From: CAZJBS01 sp964544475
GTDB lineage: Bacteria > CLD3 > SB21
Direction of reading: 5' to 3'
NCBI GenBank assembly: GCA_964544475.1
Contig: CAZJBS010000002.1
Span: 124,001-188,000 of the forward strand
Length of the DNA: 64,000 bases
Below, in pieces: positions 1 to 7,536 of the stretch. Made by a program: the position numbers and the translations under genes. The notes beneath the pieces are model-generated. The model saw only the letters and a list, made by a program, of their open reading frames with translations, did no database searches and was not told where the DNA came from. Each line of letters starts with the position of its first letter. The first letter of the stretch is position 1.

Positions 1-138
1 TTTATCCTGTATGAACTGGCCAATACGGATACGTTGCCCGCCGTGCGGATGGACGACAAAGAGACTCGCGCGTTTTTCATCAGGCAGAATCTGAGGGAAC
101 CTCTTGAACTCGGAAAGAAGTGGAAATGGAAAGATTAA
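1..138 (+). CDS. C-terminal fragment of an unidentified protein
   Basis: The reading frame is open from base 1 and stops with TAA at 136-138, giving the last 45 residues of a protein that begins upstream of the window. The tail is charged and ends in KKWKWKD. I do not recognise a family from so short a piece. It sits directly upstream of the small exporter gene, whose likely ATG is only 10 bases after this stop, so the two are probably co-transcribed. It could also be a chance open frame, but the close fit of its stop to the next start favours a real gene end. Confidence 0.5.
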   Translation, partial: FILYELANTDTLPAVRMDDKETRAFFIRQNLREPLELGKKWKWKD

Positions 139-148
139 AGTGGTTCTG

Positions 149-469
149 ATGGCGTGGACGATACTCGTCGTGGCCGGTCTATTTGAGGTGGCCTTTACGA
201 CCTGCCTCAAATTCTCCGACAATTTCAGGAATCTATGGTGGGGTGCGGGTTTCCTCGTGTCCATCACTTTGAGTTTCTACTTCCTCAACCGGGCCATTCA
301 GACCATTCCGATGGGAACGGCTTATGCTGTGTGGACCGGCATCGGCGCGGCGGGCACAGTGGTTGTCGGTATTCTCTTTTTCAAGGAGCCGGTCGACATA
401 TGGCGGATGACATTTCTGATCCTGCTGATAGGATCGATATTGGGATTGAAAATTGTATCGTCGGGATAA
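149..469 (+). CDS. sugE: SMR-family exporter, SugE/Gdx (guanidinium) subtype
   Basis: A 106-residue inner-membrane protein of four predicted helices, the usual length for small multidrug resistance transporters. The conserved membrane glutamate is E13 in helix 1, and the GTAYAVWTGIGA stretch in helix 3 is the hallmark of the SugE/Gdx branch, whose characterised members exchange guanidinium for protons; EmrE-type drug exporters differ here. I chose ATG 149 because it gives the standard SugE N-terminus (MAWTILV). A GTG at 140 is possible, and a frame open from ATG 104 would overlap the preceding gene. Function in guanidinium export is inferred from family membership. No guanidine riboswitch can sit immediately upstream, because that DNA is coding. 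Confidence 0.85.
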   Translation: MAWTILVVAGLFEVAFTTCLKFSDNFRNLWWGAGFLVSITLSFYFLNRAIQTIPMGTAYAVWTGIGAAGTVVVGILFFKEPVDIWRMTFLILLIGSILGLKIVSSG

Positions 470-577
470 GAAGGACGCCACGGCGCTGCCGACCGTGCGA
501 TATCTTTTCCACTTTTCAGGTTCCGTATTGGCGGCCGTGGCCTCCAGCCTGAATGATTCACTTAGCTGAGCAAGTCT

Positions 578-2308
578 GTGTTTGTACCAAAACTTTTCAC
601 GACGCTAAAAAGCTATTCACGCCGACAACTAATGGCCGACATGTCGGCCGGCGTGATTGTTGGCGTCGTGGCTTTGCCACTGGGGATCGCCTTTGCCATT
701 GCATCCGGCGTGTCACCGGAAAAGGGCTTATATACGGCCATCGTCGCCGGTTTCCTGATTTCTTTTCTGGGTGGTTCGCGCGTGGCCATAGGAGGTCCGA
801 CCGGGGCCTTCGTCGTCATCGTATACTCCATCGTTGAGAAATATGGTCTCGACGGGCTGATGATCGCAACCATCATGGCCGGGGTGATTCTGATCATCAT
901 GGGTCTTGCGAAATTCGGCGGCCTGATCAAGTACATTCCGTATCCTATTGTTACGGGCTTCACCAGCGGCATTGCCGTCATCATCTTCTCGTCGCAGATC
1001 AAGGATTTTTTTGGATTGCCCATGGGTCAGGTCCCCGCTGATTTTTTTGCCAAATGGGTGGCGTACGCGGCTCATGTGGCAGATATTAATATTTATGCCG
1101 TGGGCATCGGCCTCTTTTCTATGGCGGTTATCGTATGGTGGCCACGCTTCAACCAGAAAGTCCCTGGTTCCCTCATTGCGATACTGGCAACGACAGCCGG
1201 TGCGTTGTGGCTTCAACTTCCGGTTGAAACGATCGGAAGCCGCTTTGGCGAAATAGCGTCGACATTGCCAACGCCGACTTTTCCAAAATTGAGTTGGTCA
1301 GTTGTCTCCGGGTTGGTAGCTCCGGCTACTACCATTGCAATTCTAGCCGCCATAGAATCCCTGCTTTGTGCCGTGGTAGCCGATGGGATGATAGGTGGTC
1401 GGCACCGATCGAATATGGAATTGGTGGCTCAAGGAGTGGCCAACGTTTTTTCTCCGATATTTGGCGGTATTCCGGCGACAGGCGCCATCGCCCGTACGGC
1501 GACCAACATCAAGAATGGCGGCAGAACACCCATCGCCGGTATCACGCACGCCATTATCCTGCTCTTGATCATGCTGCTCTTCGGGCGTTGGGCGGCCCTG
1601 ATTCCATTGGCCTGTCTCGCGGCGATCTTGATTTACGTCGCTTACCATATGGCTGAATTGGATGCATTCAAATCCATTTTGAAGGGGCCCCGTGGCGATG
1701 TGGTTGTTCTGGTGACGACCTTCTTGCTGACCGTCATCATCGATTTGACCGTGGCGATCGAGATAGGTATGATTTTGGCGGCCTTTCTGTTTATGAAACA
1801 AATGGCGGATGTGACGAATATTCATATCATGAAGGCCGATCTGGAGGATGAAGAAGAGTTGCCGGATCCCAACTCCGTGCAGCGACGATTGATACCCAAA
1901 GGCGTTGAGGTTTTTGAGATCAACGGACCGTTCTTTTTTGGATCGGTGGACAAATTCCATGATACCATCAATTTTGGGGCAGCGGCGCCAAAAGTCTTGA
2001 TACTTCGCATGCGTTTTGTACCTTATATGGACGCCGGGGGACTCCATGCACTGGACGAGGTCAGGGCGCGGTGCCAGAAAAACAAAATCTATCTTTTGAT
2101 TTCCGACATCCACACCCAACCGTTGATTGCCGCCGAACAGTCCGGATTCATGCAAAAACTCGGGGAGGATCATTTCTTTGGGAATCTCGATGATGCGTTG
2201 AATTTTGCCCGCACGCTGATCGGACTTCCGACGGTGGAAACGACGCAGGAGTTCGAGGCCACGGTTGCGAGGGAGCGAAAAACCTTCAAAACAATGAACG
2301 AAACATGA
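578..2308 (+). CDS. SulP-family anion permease with C-terminal STAS domain
   Basis: The 576-residue product has about 11-12 hydrophobic segments from residue 20 to about 410, including a glycine-rich SulP core (PLGIAFAIASG, GGPTGAF, and a PATGAIARTATN stretch). A cytoplasmic STAS domain follows at about 440-560. This is the normal size and order for SulP (SLC26-like) transporters of sulfate, bicarbonate or other small anions; the substrate cannot be read from sequence. The start is GTG 578, which places a short cytoplasmic leader before the first helix; ATG 632 is an alternative that would trim it. It stands alone in the 108-base gap after the SMR gene and ends 16 bases before rho. Confidence 0.9.
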   Translation: MFVPKLFTTLKSYSRRQLMADMSAGVIVGVVALPLGIAFAIASGVSPEKGLYTAIVAGFLISFLGGSRVAIGGPTGAFVVIVYSIVEKYGLDGLMIATIMAGVILIIMGLAKFGGLIKYIPYPIVTGFTSGIAVIIFSSQIKDFFGLPMGQVPADFFAKWVAYAAHVADINIYAVGIGLFSMAVIVWWPRFNQKVPGSLIAILATTAGALWLQLPVETIGSRFGEIASTLPTPTFPKLSWSVVSGLVAPATTIAILAAIESLLCAVVADGMIGGRHRSNMELVAQGVANVFSPIFGGIPATGAIARTATNIKNGGRTPIAGITHAIILLLIMLLFGRWAALIPLACLAAILIYVAYHMAELDAFKSILKGPRGDVVVLVTTFLLTVIIDLTVAIEIGMILAAFLFMKQMADVTNIHIMKADLEDEEELPDPNSVQRRLIPKGVEVFEINGPFFFGSVDKFHDTINFGAAAPKVLILRMRFVPYMDAGGLHALDEVRARCQKNKIYLLISDIHTQPLIAAEQSGFMQKLGEDHFFGNLDDALNFARTLIGLPTVETTQEFEATVARERKTFKTMNET

Positions 2309-2324
2309 ACCAACGAGAGTATGT

Positions 2325-3428
2325 ATGACCGAGACTATTACTGGTATCCTGGAGCTTGAATCGCGCGGAGCAGGAAAGCTGCGCACGTATTCCTTTTCGA
2401 TGAAGACGTCGCCGGAGGATCCTTTTGTGCCGCCGCAGGTGGTTTCCAAATTCAACCTGAAACCCGGTGTTGTCGTAGAAGCGACGACGAAGCGGGGTGG
2501 TAAAGGTGGTGTCCAGATCGAAGCCATTGTGAATATCAATGGCATGCCGGTCGGCGAATGGCGGCGCCTGCGGGATTTCTCCGATCACACCGTGATTCAG
2601 CCGCACGAACCCATCGTGCTCACGGACATCGAGGAATCGACGCCAGGCATGCGGATTGTCGAACTGTTTTGTCCCATAGGCAAAGGGCAGCGCGGCCTGA
2701 TCGTGGCGCCCCCGAAAGCAGGAAAGACACGCCTGCTGCAGGAAATTGCCCACGCGGTGGCCAGCCATCATCCTGAGATGCGTTTGATCGTGCTTCTCGT
2801 CGATGAACGACCGGAAGAAGTGACGGACATGCGACGGGCCATCAAAGGTGAAGTATTCGCCAGTTCCAGTGACATGGAAGGGGAAAGCCATCTGCGCCTC
2901 ACCCAACTCGTACTGGACTATGCCAAGCGCCACGTCGAAACCGGCCAGGATGTGATTCTGTTGGTGGACTCACTGACCCGCGTCGGACGCGCTTTTAACG
3001 TCCATCAGCGGGGAAGCGGGCGCACGTTGTCCGGCGGCATGGACAGCCGGGCTCTGGAAATACCGAGGCGTCTCTTTGGCGCGGCCCGCAACCTCGAAGG
3101 CGGCGGTTCCCTCACCATCATGGCAACGATTCTCGTGGAAACCAATTCGCGCATGGATGAGTACATTTTCCAGGAATTCAAAGGCACGGGCAACATGGAA
3201 CTCGTCCTCAGTCGTGAACTGGCGGAGGAACGTGTTTTTCCGGCCATCAACCTGAATGCCTCCGGGACGCGAAATGAAGAGTTGCTTTTCGGTGACGCAA
3301 CGGCCAGGCATCACAAACTCCGCCGCTCCCTCCAAAGCAAACAACCAAAAGACGCCATTGAGCATGTGCTTTCGCTTCTCAAGAAATTTCCGACGAATGA
3401 AGAATTGATTGCCAAGTTTGTCGGGTAG
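2325..3428 (+). CDS. rho: Transcription termination factor Rho (short form)
   Basis: This hexameric RNA-dependent ATPase ends transcription. The protein has an OB-fold RNA-binding domain near residues 1-75, then the RecA-like motor: Walker A APPKAGKT at 128-135, the catalytic-glutamate region VDERPEEVTDM at about 159-169, Walker B LLVDSLTR at 212-219, and Q- and R-loop regions after it. At 367 residues it is shorter than E. coli Rho (419) and lacks most of the N-terminal Rho_N helical segment. The start codon sits 16 bases after the SulP gene, preceded by a weak AGAG, and no upstream in-frame extension is plausible because the SulP gene occupies that DNA. Family assignment is very secure. Confidence 0.96.
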   Translation: MTETITGILELESRGAGKLRTYSFSMKTSPEDPFVPPQVVSKFNLKPGVVVEATTKRGGKGGVQIEAIVNINGMPVGEWRRLRDFSDHTVIQPHEPIVLTDIEESTPGMRIVELFCPIGKGQRGLIVAPPKAGKTRLLQEIAHAVASHHPEMRLIVLLVDERPEEVTDMRRAIKGEVFASSSDMEGESHLRLTQLVLDYAKRHVETGQDVILLVDSLTRVGRAFNVHQRGSGRTLSGGMDSRALEIPRRLFGAARNLEGGGSLTIMATILVETNSRMDEYIFQEFKGTGNMELVLSRELAEERVFPAINLNASGTRNEELLFGDATARHHKLRRSLQSKQPKDAIEHVLSLLKKFPTNEELIAKFVG

Positions 3429-3506
3429 ATGAATCCGATATAGCGGCCGCCGACGGCCGGATCCGATTCAAGTCACGCCTTATGCATTTTTTCAGAGGAA
3501 CACGAC

Positions 3507-3980
3507 ATGTCCCTTTCCATTCGTCTGGCCTCCGAAGCGGATGTACATCTAATTCAGCAATTCATCCGTGAATTGGCCGAATACGAGCGTATGCTGCCGG
3601 ATGTGACGGCCACACCGGAGGATTTGCGGAAGAGTCTCTTTGAGGAACGATGCGCGGAAGTGTTGCTGGCAGAATGGAACGGTCAACCCGCCGCTTTTGC
3701 CGTGTTCTTTCACAATTTTTCGACCTTTGTTGGCAAGAAAGGGCTGTATTTGGAGGACGTTTTTGTAAAACCCGAGTTGCGCGGCAAAGGTATCGGTAAG
3801 ACGATTCTTGTTCATCTGGCCAGATTGGCCAAAGAGAGGGATTGCGGACGGTTTGAATGGGCCGTTCTCGACTGGAATACACCGGCGATCGATTTTTACC
3901 GATCTCTTGGCGCGGTGCCGCAGGATCAATGGACCGTGTACCGGCTGAACGGGGAACAGATAAATCGACTTGTCGAATAA
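3507..3980 (+). CDS. GNAT acetyltransferase, spermidine/spermine acetyltransferase-like
   Basis: A 157-residue cytoplasmic protein with a complete GNAT fold. The acetyl-CoA pyrophosphate loop is RGKGIGK at 92-98, following the YLEDVFVKPE strand. The C-terminal block FEWAVLDWNTPAIDFYRSLGA is typical of the SSAT-like branch, which acetylates diamines, polyamines or thialysine. The substrate is not determinable from sequence. The start at 3507 has an AGAGGAAC ribosome-binding site. It lies between rho and a SUI1 gene on the same strand with gaps of about 80-100 bases, and nothing in the neighbourhood suggests a specific pathway. Confidence 0.88.
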   Translation: MSLSIRLASEADVHLIQQFIRELAEYERMLPDVTATPEDLRKSLFEERCAEVLLAEWNGQPAAFAVFFHNFSTFVGKKGLYLEDVFVKPELRGKGIGKTILVHLARLAKERDCGRFEWAVLDWNTPAIDFYRSLGAVPQDQWTVYRLNGEQINRLVE

Positions 3981-4078
3981 CCTGGCAGACAGCCAGAAAT
4001 GAAAATCTGTAATTACTGATCAAAGACGCTTTCCACGAAGATGCGAAGCCCCCTTATCGGCGTCCATATTCAGAAATA

Positions 4079-4408
4079 ATGAACCATCATTCCAAAATCG
4101 TCTACTCTACCGACCCCGAATTTATGCCGGACGCAGAACCATCGCCGTCCAGTGCGGTTTCACCGAAAAGTCTGGTCTTGAGAATCGAACTCGACCGCAA
4201 ACAGCGTGCGGGGAAATCCGTGACGGTCGTGTCAGGATTTACACACTCCGCGGAAGACCTGAACACGCTGGCGAAACAATTGAAATCCAAATGTGCCACA
4301 GGCGGTACGGTCAAAGGCCAATCCATCGAACTTCAGGGGGATCACCGCGAGAAGGCGGAAACATTCTTCCACGGATTGGGCTACAAAACGAGACGAGTGG
4401 GGGGATGA
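4079..4408 (+). CDS. SUI1/eIF1-like translation factor (YciH family)
   Basis: A 109-residue protein with a poorly conserved, proline- and serine-rich first 30 residues followed by a SUI1 domain at about 32-105. The signature stretches are the basic RKQRAGKSVTVVSGF region and TGGTVKGQSIELQGDHREK, which match bacterial YciH and archaeal/eukaryal eIF1. YciH influences start-site fidelity of a subset of mRNAs in E. coli; the role here is inferred. It is the last gene before a bidirectional terminator and faces the convergent CHAT protease gene. Confidence 0.88.
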   Translation: MNHHSKIVYSTDPEFMPDAEPSPSSAVSPKSLVLRIELDRKQRAGKSVTVVSGFTHSAEDLNTLAKQLKSKCATGGTVKGQSIELQGDHREKAETFFHGLGYKTRRVGG

Positions 4409-4426
4409 GGCCAAATGGTCTTCGAC

Positions 4427-4462
4427 AAAAAAAAGTCACGGCATTTCGGCCATGACCTTTTT
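4427..4462. terminator. Bidirectional intrinsic terminator
   Basis: The arms GTCACGGC (4435-4442) and GCCATGAC (4449-4456) form an eight-pair stem with one C-A mismatch. Eight As precede it and five Ts follow it, so it can end transcripts in both directions. It lies between the convergent SUI1 gene and the CHAT operon. Confidence 0.75.
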
Positions 4463-4485
4463 CGCAAGAGAAACGATGCCTGAGT

Positions 4486-6834
4486 CTATTTCGGATTTCC
4501 GATCATCACGTACGGTGCCCAAAAGAAGGGATGAACATGAAAATCGCCTTTCTTGATCAAAGCGATTTGGGCTTTGCGCATGGCTTCGGCCTTGGAAAGC
4601 CCCTTCTTCAAGCCATCGTAAAAATTGATCATGATAATTTTTGTTGATTCGTCATCCACCGGCCACAACGTGGCCACGGTCGTCGGGGCGCCGGCCACGG
4701 CAAAGGCGCGCGAGAGACTGATCAGTTCCACGCCGGTGGCGCTCTTACCCATCGATGTGTTGCACGCGGAAAGAACGACGAGTTGGTTGCTCTCCTTCAA
4801 TGGCAGGCGCAAAATTTCGCTGATCGTCAGCTTATCATCCTCGCCCTTGGCCGCATTGGGAGCCATCAGCAGGAATGACTTCTGTGGTTCGTCGCTCGAC
4901 AGGAAGCCATGGGTCGCGAAATGTACGACTTCAAAATTCGATGACAGTGTTTTCGCCTTGTCCTTCGTGGCATCCTGATTCTTGTACAGAGTGGCATTCG
5001 TGTAAGAGGCCTGAATCACTTTGGCTTCCTCCTCGGCGCCCGGCAAACTCCCGTCGGGGTTACCGAAGACAAGGACATTGTTAATGCTCTTTGCCTTGCT
5101 CTTGGATACGAGATCCATCAGCGTCGCAGCGGTCAGGTAGTTGACCGATTTTTTTTCGATCAGGAAACTGATGTCGCCATCGTCGGTTTCGGTCGCCAGA
5201 CACTGAAACGGCACGTAGTACAGGCTCGCCGCCGGGATGACGGTGATTGTTTTGATCTGATCCGATTTGATGTCATTCCATACCGGCAGAATCAGGTAAT
5301 CGTACAACTTCACCATGACATCGCGCAGCGGCTTTGTGTGACGATCATAAAACCTGGCATCCGCCCCGGCCTTCCAGTCCTTCATCTTCAGGTCGAACTT
5401 CCCGCGCCGCATCATCGAAGTCACATCGGTGATATAATAGCGATACTTGTTGACGAGTGAATCCAGGTACGTATCCGCCACCGGCACAGACTTGGCTTCG
5501 ATCTTGTCTTTGGTAATCATGAAAATGTACAAGGCATCGCTCGCCGGAAAATACTCGAGCAACACCACATCGTCCGGCAACTGCTTTTGAATATCGGCCA
5601 ACTGGATCGGATCAACCTTGATGACCTGGTAAATATTGGGATACTTGGTCTCCAGGTCGATCATGAGCGCGTTGAAATCGCCCTGATTCTGGGTCAGGGT
5701 CTTGCTTAGACTGTCAATACGGGCCTTGTCCTGTTTATCCGTCGGTTTGGCTTTTTCTTCCGCCAGCGCCTTTTCAATGTTTTCGCTCTGCTCCTGCAAC
5801 TTCTGAACCTTGTCGACCTGGACTTGTTCATCCTTGTTGACCACTTCGATCTTGTTTGAGCCCAAGACGTCGTTGGAGAGCTTTGATTTGCTTCGTTCGA
5901 TGTATTGAAGGGCTTCGGCAAGGTTTCCGCTTTGCTTGAGCAACATAATCAACCGCTTGTAGACCGGAATCTTATTCTTCAGAAAACTGTCAAAGAAGTC
6001 CTTGTTGGAAAAATTACCTCGTAGTTTTTCAATCTGCTCAACGGACTTCTTCAGCGCGGCGATGGCGGATTTTGGATCCTGGTTGACTTCATGAAGGCGG
6101 GCCATGTAGTAATACGTTTTCCACAAACCTTCCCGATCGCCGATATCCTCCAGGATCGTCACGCTCTTCTGATAATATTTCAATGCACTGGCGACATCAT
6201 CGGTCTTGAAGTAGACGCGGCCCAAATTGGCAAGATCATATGCGACGCCGCCCTTGTATCCCATTTCCGTGTGCAACGCCAGGGCTTGGTTCAGATAATC
6301 CGAGGCCTCCTGGTAGAATTCAGCCTCGGAGTACATCGTCGCGATGTTATTGAGGTCACTGCCGACGCCGATTTTATCTTTTAGCTCTTCATGGTATTGT
6401 TTGGCCTTCAAATGGTAGGCCATGATCTTCCCAATGTCGGCCAGAGAAAATTTCTTTTTCTTTTTTTTCAGAGAAGCTTCCTTGACACGAAACTCCGAAA
6501 TACCCCAATTGGCCAGCGCGCTGGCCGCTCCGGACTTGTTCTTGCTTTCCAGGAAAAGCGGTACCGCCGTCTGAAAATAAGCAACGGCCTTTTCGTGCTG
6601 ATTGAGCACCTGAAAGACCAGGCCGAGGTAATTATTGGCGTCCGCTTTGCCGGCCGATTTCCTGGATGAGGTGTACGCCTCCAACGCCGACTGAAAATGG
6701 GTGACCGCCTGTTCGTACATTCCGGATTCAAAAGCCTTCACGCCTTTCTGAAAATCCGGGTCGCCATTTTGAGCGGACAGCCCCGGCACGATCAAACAGA
6801 AGAGCGTCAACAAGAAGCCGACACGTGATATCAT
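4486..6834 (-). CDS. Exported TPR-CHAT protein (caspase-like protease)
   Basis: The 782-residue protein starts with a Sec signal peptide (hydrophobic LLTLFCLIVPGLSAQ), followed by about seven tetratricopeptide repeats to residue 300, a charged coiled-coil near 330-385, and a C-terminal CHAT domain from about 500. The CHAT catalytic dyad is intact: H642 in VHFATHGF and C691 in LSACNTS, followed by the usual SRAFAVAGAPTTVATLW segment. CHAT proteases are caspase/separase relatives; here the signal peptide puts the enzyme in the periplasm or at the cell surface. It is the last gene of a four-gene operon with three LPP20-like exported proteins, 56 bases after the lipoprotein gene. Substrate and trigger are unknown. 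Confidence 0.9.
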   Translation of the reverse strand: MISRVGFLLTLFCLIVPGLSAQNGDPDFQKGVKAFESGMYEQAVTHFQSALEAYTSSRKSAGKADANNYLGLVFQVLNQHEKAVAYFQTAVPLFLESKNKSGAASALANWGISEFRVKEASLKKKKKKFSLADIGKIMAYHLKAKQYHEELKDKIGVGSDLNNIATMYSEAEFYQEASDYLNQALALHTEMGYKGGVAYDLANLGRVYFKTDDVASALKYYQKSVTILEDIGDREGLWKTYYYMARLHEVNQDPKSAIAALKKSVEQIEKLRGNFSNKDFFDSFLKNKIPVYKRLIMLLKQSGNLAEALQYIERSKSKLSNDVLGSNKIEVVNKDEQVQVDKVQKLQEQSENIEKALAEEKAKPTDKQDKARIDSLSKTLTQNQGDFNALMIDLETKYPNIYQVIKVDPIQLADIQKQLPDDVVLLEYFPASDALYIFMITKDKIEAKSVPVADTYLDSLVNKYRYYITDVTSMMRRGKFDLKMKDWKAGADARFYDRHTKPLRDVMVKLYDYLILPVWNDIKSDQIKTITVIPAASLYYVPFQCLATETDDGDISFLIEKKSVNYLTAATLMDLVSKSKAKSINNVLVFGNPDGSLPGAEEEAKVIQASYTNATLYKNQDATKDKAKTLSSNFEVVHFATHGFLSSDEPQKSFLLMAPNAAKGEDDKLTISEILRLPLKESNQLVVLSACNTSMGKSATGVELISLSRAFAVAGAPTTVATLWPVDDESTKIIMINFYDGLKKGLSKAEAMRKAQIALIKKGDFHVHPFFWAPYVMIGNPK

Positions 6835-6890
6835 ATACTAACAACCTTTGAAAGTGAACGTCGTGATGAATCTACGTCCATCCATCCCTG

Positions 6891-7502
6891 TTAACTTGGT
6901 ACGGTAAGCATCTTTTTCTTTTCGACCATAAAGAATTCTCTGAACATTTTCTTGAAAGATTCCACGGACGCAAGGTAACCATTTTTCTGGCCGACGTCGA
7001 CCAGAACCCTTTCGATCTCTTCATACCCGTTCATGAGAGGCATTTCGATCGTCGCGTACGTGGTGTCTTTTTTGGGGGATTGACCGTACTCCTGGACGGC
7101 GCTACCCCTCAGTGTTGCCGCTTTCGTCAACGATTCGGCGGCTTCCCTGGCATATTTCTCAAGATCGGCATTGGGCGTCAGGACGTGCGAGCCGTGGACC
7201 GCCGCAAATGCCTTGATCAATTGGGATGCATCTTCGGCAAGGACCTTCATGATGGCGACGCGGCCCCTCTGCTCCGCCTGCGACCGGGCGAGCGTTTCCT
7301 TTTTCAGTGTGGAAGCACCCGTGGCCTCATACACAAGATCGTCTATCGACGCTGACGAATCCACCGACGTTGTCGTCTGAGCAGATGTCGTTGTATCAAC
7401 CGGCGTAGCGGGGTCTTTTTTTGGATCGACCGGTTTTTGCGGTCCGCAACTTCCAATCAATACGGTCAAGGCCATCACAAAAAATAATTTGGTCCGATGC
7501 AT
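6891..7502 (-). CDS. Lipoprotein with one LPP20-like module
   Basis: A 203-residue lipoprotein: the signal peptide ends in the lipobox LIGSC, followed by a long threonine/proline-rich linker (about 20-55). The rest looks like a single LPP20-type alpha/beta module: a helix rich in A/E/Q/R (SQAEQRGRVAIMKVLAED) and later beta strands with YATIEMP. The module resembles those repeated in the next two genes upstream, though the W-x-P lead-in and the G-hG strand are absent. The start has a strong AGGAGAAGG ribosome-binding site. Position between the two-module protein and the CHAT protease suggests all four work together. Function unknown. Confidence 0.7.
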   Translation of the reverse strand: MHRTKLFFVMALTVLIGSCGPQKPVDPKKDPATPVDTTTSAQTTTSVDSSASIDDLVYEATGASTLKKETLARSQAEQRGRVAIMKVLAEDASQLIKAFAAVHGSHVLTPNADLEKYAREAAESLTKAATLRGSAVQEYGQSPKKDTTYATIEMPLMNGYEEIERVLVDVGQKNGYLASVESFKKMFREFFMVEKKKMLTVPS

Positions 7503-7536
7503 CGTCCTTCTCCTATGATTTAGTTTGCCGGCCGTC

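Noticed and set aside
1..148. Guanidine riboswitch ahead of the SugE/Gdx gene
   Set aside because: The upstream DNA is coding up to ten bases before the start, leaving no room for a riboswitch directly in front of the gene.
1343..2545. A 400-codon open frame on the minus strand
   Set aside because: It is antisense to the SulP permease and the start of rho, both certain genes.
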